Shown here piece by piece: positions 8,162-16,121 of a DNA stretch of 45,412 nt. Origin of the DNA: Streptomyces geranii (GTDB taxonomy: Bacteria > Actinomycetota > Actinomycetes > Streptomycetales > Streptomycetaceae); NCBI RefSeq assembly GCF_002954775.1, contig NZ_PJME01000067.1:1-45412 (forward strand). The letters are read 5' to 3'. The position numbers and the translations under genes were made by a program. The notes below the pieces were generated by a model. It saw only the letters and a program-made list of their open reading frames with translations, had not been told where the DNA came from and made no database searches. Position 1 is the stretch's first letter; the number at the start of each line of letters is the position of its first letter.

Positions 8162-9112
8162 TTACACCGTGCCGAGCGCGCTGTCGCGGGCGGCACGGAA
8201 GGCGGTGTGCGGGTCGCGGTCCGGGTAGGACCACGGGTCCGGGGTCTGGTGCTGGCCGATCCGGTGGAACAGGGCGGCGGCCTCGGCTCCCCGGCCCTCG
8301 CAGAACTTGGCGTGGGCAAGGAAGTTGAGGTCGATCAGGCGGCGCGGGTGGTCGTCGCGCTCCCACTCCAGCCACCAGTCGAAGGCGGCCTTCATCACCT
8401 GGCGGGCCCGGCGGCCGACCCAGTGCCCGGAGGAGGCGGGATCGGCGGACTCGATGCCGGCGCCGGCCAGGACGCGGTAGCGCTCGGCGTGCGCGACGAC
8501 CGGCAGGATCGCCAACGGCGAGTCGGCGGGCGCCTGTTCGACCGCCCAGTTGGCGAAGTCGTACACCTCGTGCAGCGGGTCCTGCCCGGCGGCGGCCCGG
8601 CGTTCGGCGAGCCGGGCGACCATCAGGTGGTGGGCGTGGTGGTGGTCCGGGTAGCGGTGCCTGACCTCGTCGAAGAGCTGGACGACGGTCTCCTCGGCGC
8701 CCACGTTCCGCTCCAGCTGGAGCAGCCCGAGCCAGGGCGTGGGATCGGCGGGCGCGAGCGCGGCGGCGGCGTGGCAGGCGTCGCGGGCCCGGGTCGGCTT
8801 GTCCTTGCCGATGAGGGCGCGCTGGACGGTGGCCGCGGCGAGCAGGACGGAGGCGTCGGCGGAGTCGGGCTCGGCCAGCAGCCAGTCGCGGGCCCAGGCG
8901 GCGGTGCCGGACTCCAGGGCGAGGACGGTGACCCGGTGCCCCCGGCGGTCCCAGTCGTCCCCGGTGGTGGTGAGCAGCGTACGAACTGCCTGCCAGCGCC
9001 CCTGGGCCAGCGCCGAGCGCGCGACGACGAGTTCGGCGTCGTCCAGCGCGGCGTCGAAGGCCTGGGCAGCACGCTTACGGCCCCGGCCAAGGGGTGGTGG
9101 AGGTGGAGACAC
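8162..9112 (-). CDS. Conserved helical (TPR-like) hypothetical protein
   Basis: I do not recognise a named family. The roughly 316-residue product is almost wholly alpha-helical, with repeated helix-pair stretches such as 'ADASVLLAAATVQRALIG' and 'DPTPWLGLLQLERN' that look like degenerate tetratricopeptide units. There is no signal peptide or membrane segment, so it is probably a cytoplasmic scaffold. The GTG at 9110-9112 is favoured because a GAGGAAG lies at the right distance upstream; an in-frame GTG at 9130 has no such site. The APC permease follows 118 bases later on the same strand, suggesting possible but unproven co-transcription. Confidence 0.7.
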   Translation of the reverse strand: MSPPPPPLGRGRKRAAQAFDAALDDAELVVARSALAQGRWQAVRTLLTTTGDDWDRRGHRVTVLALESGTAAWARDWLLAEPDSADASVLLAAATVQRALIGKDKPTRARDACHAAAALAPADPTPWLGLLQLERNVGAEETVVQLFDEVRHRYPDHHHAHHLMVARLAERRAAAGQDPLHEVYDFANWAVEQAPADSPLAILPVVAHAERYRVLAGAGIESADPASSGHWVGRRARQVMKAAFDWWLEWERDDHPRRLIDLNFLAHAKFCEGRGAEAAALFHRIGQHQTPDPWSYPDRDPHTAFRAARDSALGTV

Positions 9113-9451
9113 CGCGGGGAACTTCCTCACACGACGCGGTCCGCTGACGGCGATCGATCGACTGCCATCGGTTGATCACGGACAGCAAACCCTCCACGAA
9201 TGCTTCACGTCAAGGCCGAATTCGTGCGCGACACGTGTCAATTACGCATCTGTATAGGACAGTTGACCTGTCCGACCGACAAACCGTGCTACGCCCCACC
9301 GCGTCACGTAGATGACGTTAAGTCGCGACAAGAACACCCTCAGGCGCGGGTACGTGACCCGGGCTACTCCTCGATTCGGTCACATCCCCGGGGCGGGGCC
9401 GTCCGGCGGCGGCTACAGTCGCCTTACCCACACCCCATCGAGGTAAGCCGC
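9113..9451. other. Gene-free divergent promoter region
   Basis: No convincing coding sequence is present. The region is less GC-rich than its surroundings between about 9180 and 9330. It holds a perfect GACACGTGTC palindrome (9230-9239) and an inverted repeat GGACAG-TTGAC-CTGTCC (9257-9273) whose centre is a good -35 (TTGACC). TGCTAC 18 bases downstream is a possible -10 for the rightward gene, which would then have a leader of about 150 bases. Confidence 0.4.
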
Positions 9452-10405
9452 GTGTCCGTCCTGGTTCTGACTCTCGCCGTGAGCGCCGCCTGCTGCCTGG
9501 GCCTCGGCTTCGTCCTCCAGCAGAACGTGGCCCGGCAGGCGCCCCTGAGCGACTTCCTCTCCCCGCGCCTGCTCCTGGACCTGATGCGGGTGCCGCGCTG
9601 GCTCGGCGGCATCGGTCTGATGGTCGCGGGCATGGTGCTGGGCGCCATCGCGCTGAGCCAGGGCGAGATCTCCCTGGTGGAGCCCCTCCTCTCGACGAAC
9701 CTGCTCTTCGCGCTCGCCCTCTCCCGCCACCAGACGAAGCAGCCGCTCGGCCGCCAGGGCTGGACCGGTCTGCTGCTGCTCGCGGGCGGGGTGACGGCGT
9801 TCATCGTGGCGGGCGAACCGCGCGGCGGCACGGCGGTCTCGGATCCCTGGCGGCACTGGCTGATCATGGGCGCCATGCTGGGCCTCGCCCTGCTCCTGAC
9901 GACGTACGCGAAGCGCTCCCGCCTCAGCTCGGGCCCGGTCCTGCTGGCCCTGGCCGCGGGCCTGCTCTACGGCGTCCAGGACGCCCTGACCCGGGTCAGC
10001 GGCCAGCGCTTCGCGGAGGGCGGCCTGACCCACCTCCTCACCGGCTGGCAGCCGTACGGCGTGCTGCTCCTCGGCCTCACCGGCCTGATCCTGGTCCAGA
10101 GCGCCTTCGAGACCGCTCCCCTGCGCATGTCGCTGCCCGCCCTCACGGCGGCCCAGCCGCTGGCCGGCATCATCTGCGGCGTCGGCTTCCTCGGCGACCG
10201 GCTGCGCACCGACACCGGAGCGCTGGCGTGGGAGGCGGCTGGCCTCGCGGCGGTGGTCGTGGGCATCGTCCTGCTGGGCCTGCACCCGGCGATGCCCAGC
10301 GGCTGTGCCCAGGGCGCGATGGGCTTGGATGACAGACATGAGCACTCCCCCCGACAGCACTCCCCCCGACAGAAGCAGCCGGTCCGCCGACAGCACGCCC
10401 GCTGA
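9452..10405 (+). CDS. DMT/EamA-like integral membrane transporter
   Basis: A 317-residue membrane protein with about nine to ten hydrophobic helices in the two-repeat arrangement of the drug/metabolite transporter superfamily. 'LSQGEISLVEPLLSTNLLFALALS' is typical of the first repeat and 'PALTAAQPLAGIICGVGFLGDRL' of the second. The substrate is unknown. The GTG at 9452 follows GAGG at 9440; the longer open frame upstream lacks membrane character and is unlikely to be translated. The last 23 codons overlap the NUDIX gene in another frame and give a repeated 'HSPRQHSPRQ' tail. Confidence 0.78.
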   Translation: MSVLVLTLAVSAACCLGLGFVLQQNVARQAPLSDFLSPRLLLDLMRVPRWLGGIGLMVAGMVLGAIALSQGEISLVEPLLSTNLLFALALSRHQTKQPLGRQGWTGLLLLAGGVTAFIVAGEPRGGTAVSDPWRHWLIMGAMLGLALLLTTYAKRSRLSSGPVLLALAAGLLYGVQDALTRVSGQRFAEGGLTHLLTGWQPYGVLLLGLTGLILVQSAFETAPLRMSLPALTAAQPLAGIICGVGFLGDRLRTDTGALAWEAAGLAAVVVGIVLLGLHPAMPSGCAQGAMGLDDRHEHSPRQHSPRQKQPVRRQHAR

Positions 10406-10973
10406 CGGGACCGCTCCCGCCCTCGGGACCACTCCGGCCGACGAGATCCTCGACATCGTCGACGAGAACGACGAGGTCGTCGGTCAGTCCCCACGCGGCG
10501 AGGCGTATGCACGCGGCCTGCGCCACCGCTGCGTCTTCATCCTCGCCAGGGACGCCGCCGACCGGATCTTCATCCACCGCCGCACCCCCACCAAGCTGGT
10601 CTTCCCCTCCCTCTACGACATGTTCGTCGGCGGGGTCGTGGGAGCGGGCGAGTCGTACGACAGCGCGGCCCTCAGGGAGGCCGAGGAGGAACTCGGCGTC
10701 ACGGGCCTGCCCCGCCCCGAGCCCGTCTTCAAGTTCCTGTACGACGACGGCGCCGGTCAGACCTGGTGGTCGGCGGTGTACGAGGTGCGCTGCGAACTGC
10801 CCGTCCACCCGCAGGTGGAGGAGGTCGCCTGGCACGCCTTCCTGCCCGAGGACGAGGTGGAACGGCGGCTCGGCGAGGGCGGGGGCGCGGGCGGGGACGG
10901 CTGGGAGTGGGTGCCGGACGGCCGGGCGGCGTACGAGCGCCTCAGGGCGTTCCGCTCTCCGGACAGCCCGTAA
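10338..10973 (+). CDS. NUDIX hydrolase
   Basis: A 211-residue protein with the full NUDIX box (G-x5-E-x7-REAEEELG) in 'GVVGAGESYDSAALREAEEE', which binds magnesium and hydrolyses nucleoside-diphosphate-linked substrates. The flanking 'ILDIVDENDEVVGQSPRGEA' start is typical of the YfcD-like/isopentenyl isomerase-like subgroup. The first 30 residues are low-complexity repeats (STPPDSTPPD) encoded by a 15-base tandem repeat that also encodes the tail of the overlapping upstream transporter. An ATG at 10329 is an alternative start. The substrate is unassigned. Confidence 0.88.
   Translation: MSTPPDSTPPDRSSRSADSTPADGTAPALGTTPADEILDIVDENDEVVGQSPRGEAYARGLRHRCVFILARDAADRIFIHRRTPTKLVFPSLYDMFVGGVVGAGESYDSAALREAEEELGVTGLPRPEPVFKFLYDDGAGQTWWSAVYEVRCELPVHPQVEEVAWHAFLPEDEVERRLGEGGGAGGDGWEWVPDGRAAYERLRAFRSPDSP
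10342..10371 (+). repeat. 15-base tandem repeat coding in two frames
   Basis: GCACTCCCCCCGACA occurs twice head to tail (10342-10356 and 10357-10371), followed by degenerate copies to about 10405. It lies in the overlap of the transporter C-terminus and NUDIX N-terminus and is translated in both frames. Fifteen is a multiple of three, so copy-number change keeps both frames open. Confidence 0.85.
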
Positions 10974-10983
10974 GGTCGTGCGT

Positions 10984-11376
10984 GTGATCGATTTCGTACA
11001 GAACGTCCGGCTGTGGTTCGCTCCCCGGGAGATCGCCGAGGAGGGGCGCACTCCCGACTACCGTTTCTCCCTGGCCAACGAACGCACCTTCCTGGCCTGG
11101 CTGCGCACCGCGCTCGCGCTGATCGGCGGCGGTTTCGCCGTGGACCAGTTCCTGCCCGACCTGCGCTGGGGCTGGCGCGTGGGCCTGGCGCTCGCGCTGC
11201 TGGCGGCGGGGGTGCTGTGCTCGCTGCGGGCCGTCAACCACTGGGTCCGCTGCGAACGCGCGATGCGCCGCGGCGACGACCTCCCGGTGTCCCGCTTCCC
11301 GGCCCTGCTGAGCCTCGCGGTGGCCGTGGTCGCGGTCGCCATGGTGGTCGTGGTGCTGGTCCGGGGGAACGGGTGA
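10984..11376 (+). CDS. DUF202 membrane protein (YidH-like)
   Basis: A 130-residue protein with the DUF202 signature 'ANERTFLAWLRTALALIGGG' followed by three predicted membrane helices ending in 'AVVAVAMVVVVLVRG'. The family is found in bacterial inner membranes and has no established biochemical role that I know of. The GTG at 10984 starts ten bases after the NUDIX stop. It shares a GTGA overlap with the next, paralogous gene, so the three are probably one transcript. Confidence 0.82.
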   Translation: MIDFVQNVRLWFAPREIAEEGRTPDYRFSLANERTFLAWLRTALALIGGGFAVDQFLPDLRWGWRVGLALALLAAGVLCSLRAVNHWVRCERAMRRGDDLPVSRFPALLSLAVAVVAVAMVVVVLVRGNG

Positions 11377-11681
11377 GCGAGGGCGAGGTACATCGCGACC
11401 CCGGGCTCCAGCCGGAGCGGACCCGGCTGGCCTGGCGGCGTACGACGCTGTCGGCCACGGTCGTCGCCGTCCTGGCCGGGAAGAGCGCGCTGCACGGCGG
11501 CCCGTCGCCGACGGGGGTCGTCGTCTGCGCGCTGTACGGCGCCCTGTGGCTGACGTTCCTGGCGGTGGCCCACGGCCGCATCCGAACGCTGACGAGCGCG
11601 ACCGCCGCCGCCCCTCCGGTACTGGCCGCCACCCTGTGCGCGGTCGCCCTGGCGGTGTGCGGAGCGGTCCTGGTCCTCTGA
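11373..11681 (+). CDS. DUF202 membrane protein, second paralogue (YidG-like)
   Basis: A 102-residue protein with the shorter DUF202 motif 'PERTRLAWRRTTLS' and three hydrophobic segments. The GTG start overlaps the stop of the preceding DUF202 gene (GTGA at 11373-11376), which implies translational coupling and possibly a heteromeric membrane complex. Its stop codon ends at 11681 and the convergent oxidoreductase stop begins at 11682, so no intergenic DNA is left for separate terminators. Confidence 0.82.
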   Translation: MSEGEVHRDPGLQPERTRLAWRRTTLSATVVAVLAGKSALHGGPSPTGVVVCALYGALWLTFLAVAHGRIRTLTSATAAAPPVLAATLCAVALAVCGAVLVL

Positions 11682-12623
11682 CTACTCCCAGTCCACAGTC
11701 ACGACGATCTTGCCCCGAGTACGCCCCTCCGCGTTCAGCCGATGCGCCTCCGCCGCCCGCTCCAGCGGAAACGTCTCGGACACGTGCAGCGAGATCACCT
11801 CGTGTTCCGCCAGTTCGGACAGATGCTGAAGGTCCGCCGCGTCCGGCCGCACGAAGTAGTACGTACCGCCGAACCCGACGACCTCCGGGTCCGCGATCGA
11901 CACCAGCCGCCCCCCGGGCACCAGCAGGTCCACGGAGTCCCGCAGCGTGTCCCCGCCGACGGTGTCGAACACGGCGTCGACGCCCCCCGGGGCCAGCTTC
12001 CGCACGCGGTCGGCCATGCCCTCCCCGTACGTCACCGGATCGCCGCCCAACTCCCGCACGAAGTCGTGGTTGTGCACGCTCGCCGTGCCGATGACGTGGG
12101 CCGCGCCCAGGTGGCGGCGGGCCAGCTGGACGGCGACCGAGCCGACGCCGCCCGCCGCCGCGTGTACGAGGACGGTCTCGCCGGTGCGGACGCGCAGCGC
12201 CTTGGCGAGCACCTGGTAGGCCGTGAGCCCGACCAGGGGCAGCCCGGCCGCCTCCTCGAAGGAGAGGTTGCGGGGCTTGCGGGCGAGGGTGCGCACGGGG
12301 GCGGCGACGTACTCGGCGAAGGTGCCGCGTGAGAGGAAGTCCTCGCGGACGTAGCCGATGACCTCGTCGCCGACGGCGAACTCGGAGACGGAGACGCCCG
12401 GGCGGACGACGACGCCGGAGACGTCCCAGCCGGGCACCACGGGGAAGACGGGGTCCAGGAGGCCGTCGAGGTAGCCTTCGCGGCACTTCCAGTCCACCGG
12501 GTTGACCGACGCCGCCCGCACCTTGATCAGCACGGAGTCGGGCCCGACCTTGGGGTCCGGGGCGTCCTCGGTGTACTCCAGGACGTCGGGACCGCCGTAC
12601 CTGCTGTAGGTAATGGCTTTCAT
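11682..12623 (-). CDS. NADP-dependent quinone oxidoreductase-like protein (zinc-free MDR)
   Basis: A 313-residue medium-chain dehydrogenase lacking the zinc-binding cysteine cluster. The N-terminal 'MKAITYSRYGGPDVLEY' and the NADPH motif 'AAAGGVGSVAVQLA' place it with zeta-crystallin/quinone oxidoreductases, cytosolic enzymes that reduce quinones or enones. The ATG lies inside CATATG at 12621-12626, with GGAGGG upstream on the minus strand. It abuts the DUF202 gene end to end. It is divergent from the His-rich gene with an 87-base gap. The physiological substrate is unknown. Confidence 0.88.
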   Translation of the reverse strand: MKAITYSRYGGPDVLEYTEDAPDPKVGPDSVLIKVRAASVNPVDWKCREGYLDGLLDPVFPVVPGWDVSGVVVRPGVSVSEFAVGDEVIGYVREDFLSRGTFAEYVAAPVRTLARKPRNLSFEEAAGLPLVGLTAYQVLAKALRVRTGETVLVHAAAGGVGSVAVQLARRHLGAAHVIGTASVHNHDFVRELGGDPVTYGEGMADRVRKLAPGGVDAVFDTVGGDTLRDSVDLLVPGGRLVSIADPEVVGFGGTYYFVRPDAADLQHLSELAEHEVISLHVSETFPLERAAEAHRLNAEGRTRGKIVVTVDWE

Positions 12624-12710
12624 ATGTCTGACCCTCCGGTTTCCTAATCTTCGACACTCCGGGGTGTGCGGACGCGACGCAAGTCGAATGGCCGGATATA
12701 CATGGATTCC

Positions 12711-13013
12711 ATGAGCACCCCCACACTGCACCAGGAACACCCGACCCACGAGCACCCGCACGGCCCCGACTGCGGCCACACCGAGGTGCCCCACGGCGAC
12801 CACGTCGACTACGCGCACGACGGTCATCTGCACCGCGCGCACAGCGGCCACTGGGACGAGTGCGAGCCCGGCGGACACGTGGCGCACGAGGCCCACCAGC
12901 ATGTGCACGGAGACGGCTGCGGACACCCGTCCGTCCAGCACGGCGACCACGTCGACTTCCTGCACGACGGCCACCGGCACGCGGCGCACCAGGACCACTG
13001 GGACGACCACTGA
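12711..13013 (+). CDS. Histidine-rich duplicated metal-binding protein
   Basis: A 100-residue soluble protein with 27 histidines and three cysteines. It consists of two similar halves: 'CGHTEVPHGDHVDYAHDGHL' and 'CGHPSVQHGDHVDFLHDGHR', each followed by an 'H-x2-HW' ending. There is no signal peptide or membrane segment. The composition implies zinc, nickel or copper binding as a buffer or store; annotation of such proteins as zinc permeases would be wrong, since no helix spans a membrane. No ribosome-binding site is visible. TATACA at 12697-12702 would place transcription start at or near the ATG at 12711, so the mRNA may be leaderless. ATG 12702 is an alternative. Confidence 0.72.
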   Translation: MSTPTLHQEHPTHEHPHGPDCGHTEVPHGDHVDYAHDGHLHRAHSGHWDECEPGGHVAHEAHQHVHGDGCGHPSVQHGDHVDFLHDGHRHAAHQDHWDDH

Positions 13014-13136
13014 CCGTTTCCGGCCACCGGAACCGCTCCCCCTTGCCCCGTTCTTACCCCGCTCTACCCGGCCGACGTCTCCTTCCGCACACTGGAAGCG
13101 AGACGCCGGTCACTTTTGGTCCACCCACTGGACGAC

Positions 13137-13154
13137 ATACCGACCGGTCGGCAT
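13137..13154. promoter_or_regulatory. TetR-type operator, ATACCGACCGGTCGGCAT
   Basis: An 18-base near-perfect palindrome with a perfect 12-base core (13140-13151), about 40 bases before the phosphotransferase start. The same half-site ATACCGACCGGT occurs before the SDR at 18810-18827, next to a TetR gene. The inferred role is repression of the phosphotransferase-acyl-CoA dehydrogenase pair by the TetR protein at 17247-17840. Confidence 0.7.
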
Positions 13155-13193
13155 CATGATGCAGGTCCTGTTTCCGTACGCGTAGGAGCGATG

Positions 13194-14267
13194 ATGCCCT
13201 CGGACGACCTGCCAGGTCTCGATCTCGACCGGCTGCGCGCGCTGCTCGACGGCGAGCGCCCCGGACTCGTGCACGGCCCCCTGACCGGCCGGCTGATCGA
13301 GGGCGGCCGTTCGAACCTCACCTACGCGGTCACCGACGGCACCTCCCGCTGGGTCGTACGACGGCCCCCGCTCGGCCATGTCCTGGCCACCGCGCACGAC
13401 ATGCGCCGCGAGCACCGGGTGATCAGCGCCCTGCATCCGACCGCCGTCCCGGTGCCGCGTCCGGTGCTGCTGTGCGAGGACCCGGAGAACGAGGCGGCGC
13501 CCGGAGCGCCGTTCTACGTCATGGAGTTCGTGCCGGGCACGCCGTACCGCACGGCGGGGCAGCTCGCCCCGATCGGCCCTGAGCGGACCCGGGACGTGGT
13601 GCTGTCGCTGGTGGACACGCTCGTCGAACTGCACGCGGTGGACCCCGCCGAGGTGGGCCTCGCCGACTTCGGCCGGCCCGAGGGCTTCCTCGACCGCCAA
13701 CTGCGGCGCTGGGGCAAGCAGTTGGCCGCCTCCCGCAACCGCGAGCTGGCGGGCATCGACGAGTTGCAGGCGGCGCTCGGCCGCGAACTGCCCCGCTCCC
13801 CCGCCCCGGCGATCGTGCACGGCGACTACCGGCTGGACAACGTCCTGATCGGCGGCGCCGACGACCGGATCACGGCGATCCTCGACTGGGAGATGTCGAC
13901 CCTCGGCGACCCGCTCACCGACCTGGGCCTGCTGGTGATGTACAGCATGCCGCTGGGCGCCCCCGACTCCCCCGTGGCCACGACCGCCGAGGCCGCCGGA
14001 CACCCGTCCCCGGCCGAGCTGATCGAGCGGTACGCGGCGCGCTCGGGGCGGGACGTGTCGGCGGTCTCCTGGTACACGGCGTTCGCCTGGTTCAAGCTGG
14101 CCGTGATCCTGGAGGGCATCCACTACCGCTACACGCTGGGCCAGACGGTCGGCGCGGGCTTCGACCGCATCGGCGACCTGGTCCCCGTGTTCATCGGCCA
14201 CGGCCTGACCACACTTCGCACCGGGCTGCCCGGTCGCACAGATCTCCCAGACCTCCAGGAAGGCTGA
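13194..14267 (+). CDS. APH-family phosphotransferase (ACAD10/11-type kinase domain)
   Basis: A 357-residue protein of the aminoglycoside phosphotransferase fold. The catalytic loop is 'VHGDYRLDNVLI' (about residues 210-221) and the metal-binding loop 'ILDWEMSTLGDPLTDLG'. Such proteins sit next to, or are fused to, acyl-CoA dehydrogenases (ACAD10/11 in animals) and are thought to phosphorylate hydroxyacyl groups rather than antibiotics. ATG 13194 is favoured over ATG 13191 by spacing from AGGAG at 13184-13188. The acyl-CoA dehydrogenase follows after six bases. A TetR operator lies upstream. Confidence 0.83.
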   Translation: MPSDDLPGLDLDRLRALLDGERPGLVHGPLTGRLIEGGRSNLTYAVTDGTSRWVVRRPPLGHVLATAHDMRREHRVISALHPTAVPVPRPVLLCEDPENEAAPGAPFYVMEFVPGTPYRTAGQLAPIGPERTRDVVLSLVDTLVELHAVDPAEVGLADFGRPEGFLDRQLRRWGKQLAASRNRELAGIDELQAALGRELPRSPAPAIVHGDYRLDNVLIGGADDRITAILDWEMSTLGDPLTDLGLLVMYSMPLGAPDSPVATTAEAAGHPSPAELIERYAARSGRDVSAVSWYTAFAWFKLAVILEGIHYRYTLGQTVGAGFDRIGDLVPVFIGHGLTTLRTGLPGRTDLPDLQEG

Positions 14268-14273
14268 TCCGTC

Positions 14274-15488
14274 ATGGACTTCGCGTACGACGCGCACACC
14301 GAGGAACTGCGCGCCAGGCTCCTCGCCTTCATGGACGAGTACGTGTATCCGGCGGAGCCGGTGGCCGAGGAGCAGCGGGCCGCGCTGGCCTCGCCGTGGG
14401 ACACCCCTGCCGTGGTCGGCGAGTTGAAGGCCGAGGCCCGCCGCCAGGGCCTGTGGAACCTCTTCCTCCCGGACGCCCGGCACGGCGCCGGTCTCACCAA
14501 CCTGCAGTACGCGCCGCTCGCCGAGATCACCGGCCGTTCCCCGCAGTTGGCGCCGACCGCGCTGAACTGCGCGGCGCCGGACACCGGCAACATGGAGGTG
14601 CTGGCCCAGTTCGGCGACGAGCAGCAGAAGAAGCAGTGGCTGGAGCCGCTGCTCGCGGGCGAGATCCGTTCGGCGTTCGCCATGACCGAGCCGGAGGTGG
14701 CCAGTTCGGACGCGACGAACATCGAGACGCGGATCCGCCGGGACGGCGACGACTACGTCATCACCGGGCGCAAGTGGTACATCTCCGGTGCGATGAACCC
14801 CGACTGCCGCATCTTCATCGTCATGGGCAAGACCGACCCGGACGGCGCCGACATCCGCCGCCAGCAGTCGATGATCCTGGTCCCCCGGGACACCCCCGGC
14901 GTCACGGTGAAGCGGGCGATGCGGGTCTTCGGTTACGAGGACCACTCGCACGGCGGTCACGCCGAGGTGCTGTTCGACGAGGCTCGGGTACCGGCGTCGA
15001 ACCTGATCGGCGAGGAGGGCGGCGGGTTCGCCATCGCGCAGGCCCGGCTCGGCCCCGGCCGGATCCACCACTGCATGCGGCTGATCGGGATGGCGGAGCG
15101 GGCGATCGAGCTGATGTGCCGGCGGGCGGTTTCCCGGCAGGCCTTCGGCAAGGCGCTGGCCCAGCAGGGCGTGGTCCACAACTGGATCGCGGACGCCCGG
15201 GTGACGGTGGAGCAGCTGCGGCTGCTGGTGCTGAAGACGGCCTGGATGATGGACACCGTGGGCAACAGGGGCGCCCACACGGAGATCCAGTCGATCAAGA
15301 TCGCCACGCCGCGCGCGGTGGTCGACATCCTCGACAAGGCGATCCAGCTGCACGGCGCGGGCGGCGTGAGCCAGGACTTCCCGCTGGCGGAGCTGTGGGC
15401 GAGCGCCCGCACCCTGAAGCTGGCGGACGGCCCGGACGAGGTGCACCAGCGATCACTGGCGCGACGGGAGCTGAAGAAGTACGTCTAG
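14274..15488 (+). CDS. Acyl-CoA dehydrogenase, ACAD10/11-like
   Basis: A 404-residue flavoprotein with the FAD-contacting segments 'SAFAMTEPEVASSDATNIET' and 'KWYISGAM', and the C-terminal 'QLHGAGGVSQDFPLAELWAS'. It matches the ACAD10/11-like branch in length and in the end motif 'ADGPDEVHQRSLARRELKKY'. It forms an alpha,beta-double bond in an unknown acyl-CoA. Partnered with the upstream kinase, it could act on 4-hydroxyacyl-CoA substrates; this is inference from the animal enzymes. AGGAAGG precedes the ATG. A strong terminator follows. Confidence 0.88.
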   Translation: MDFAYDAHTEELRARLLAFMDEYVYPAEPVAEEQRAALASPWDTPAVVGELKAEARRQGLWNLFLPDARHGAGLTNLQYAPLAEITGRSPQLAPTALNCAAPDTGNMEVLAQFGDEQQKKQWLEPLLAGEIRSAFAMTEPEVASSDATNIETRIRRDGDDYVITGRKWYISGAMNPDCRIFIVMGKTDPDGADIRRQQSMILVPRDTPGVTVKRAMRVFGYEDHSHGGHAEVLFDEARVPASNLIGEEGGGFAIAQARLGPGRIHHCMRLIGMAERAIELMCRRAVSRQAFGKALAQQGVVHNWIADARVTVEQLRLLVLKTAWMMDTVGNRGAHTEIQSIKIATPRAVVDILDKAIQLHGAGGVSQDFPLAELWASARTLKLADGPDEVHQRSLARRELKKYV

Positions 15489-15507
15489 CGACGGCCACGC
15501 ACGGCTC

Positions 15508-15554
15508 GGCCCGGTGTGTGAGGGGTTCCCCCGTAACCCCTCACACACCGGGCC
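15508..15554. terminator. Strong bidirectional terminator hairpin
   Basis: Twenty bases at 15508-15527 are perfectly complementary to 15535-15554 with a seven-base loop. The hairpin lies between two convergent genes, 19 bases after the acyl-CoA dehydrogenase stop and 19 bases after the minus-strand stop at 15574. No U-tract follows on either side, which is usual for Streptomyces terminators. Confidence 0.9.
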
Positions 15555-15573
15555 GTGTGCGTTACCGCAGGAG

Positions 15574-16104
15574 TCAGCTGCAGGTGCGGTAGTTGTAGCC
15601 CGCGATGCGGCCGGCGCCGGTGCCGTCGGTGAAGTGGTAGTAGCCGTCGTTGTCACGCGACAGGCTGATGTCGCGGCTGCTCCCGCTGTAGTAGGACACG
15701 ATGATGCCGTAGCTGCCGCCCAAGTCGTTGCGCAGGTAGTTGCCGGCCTCGGTCCAGGTGTTCCGGCCCGCCGAGCCGTCGCTGGTCAGGCCGAACCTGG
15801 CCTGCCACCTCGCGGTCGCCGCCGCGGTGGTGCTGCCGAAGTCGCCGTCGATGTCGGAGGCGGCGAGTTCGCCGTCGGCCCACAGGATCTTCTGCCACAG
15901 GCAGGTCGCGTTGGACTGCTTGTTGTTGTTGATGTCGACGATGCCCTCGTTGTCCCAGTCGTCGGCGAAGACGTCCGCGCCGTAGACATACGCCAGACCG
16001 CTGTAGTTGCCGCTCGCGGACGCGGGGGTGGCGCTCAGGGCGAGGACACCGGCGGTCAGGGCACCGATCGTGCCTGCAGCGATCCTGGATCTCTTCGACG
16101 TCAC
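15574..16104 (-). CDS. Secreted peptidoglycan-binding-domain protein
   Basis: A 176-residue protein with a clear Sec signal ('KRSRIAAGTIGALTAGVLAL', cleavage after ASA at about residue 31). It is followed by a peptidoglycan-binding type 1 helical domain around 'IDGDFGSTTAAATARWQARF'. The C-terminal part is rich in Gly, Ser and Tyr and ends in cysteine. No catalytic domain is visible, so it is probably a wall-associated binding protein. The GTG start at 16102-16104 has an excellent AGGAGG. It is divergent from an ArsR-like regulator with repeated sequence between them. Confidence 0.83.
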   Translation of the reverse strand: MTSKRSRIAAGTIGALTAGVLALSATPASASGNYSGLAYVYGADVFADDWDNEGIVDINNNKQSNATCLWQKILWADGELAASDIDGDFGSTTAAATARWQARFGLTSDGSAGRNTWTEAGNYLRNDLGGSYGIIVSYYSGSSRDISLSRDNDGYYHFTDGTGAGRIAGYNYRTCS

Positions 16105-16121
16105 TGCGTTTCCTCCTGGTT

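Noticed and set aside
5230..8328. 1032-residue plus-strand open frame over the molybdoenzyme and permease
   Set aside because: It is antisense to three real genes, is extremely rich in Ala/Gly/Asp/Arg with no recognisable domain, and has no ribosome-binding site.
13194..14267. Aminoglycoside resistance gene
   Set aside because: The fold is that of aminoglycoside phosphotransferases, but coupling to an acyl-CoA dehydrogenase and the ACAD10/11-like sequence argue for acyl metabolism.
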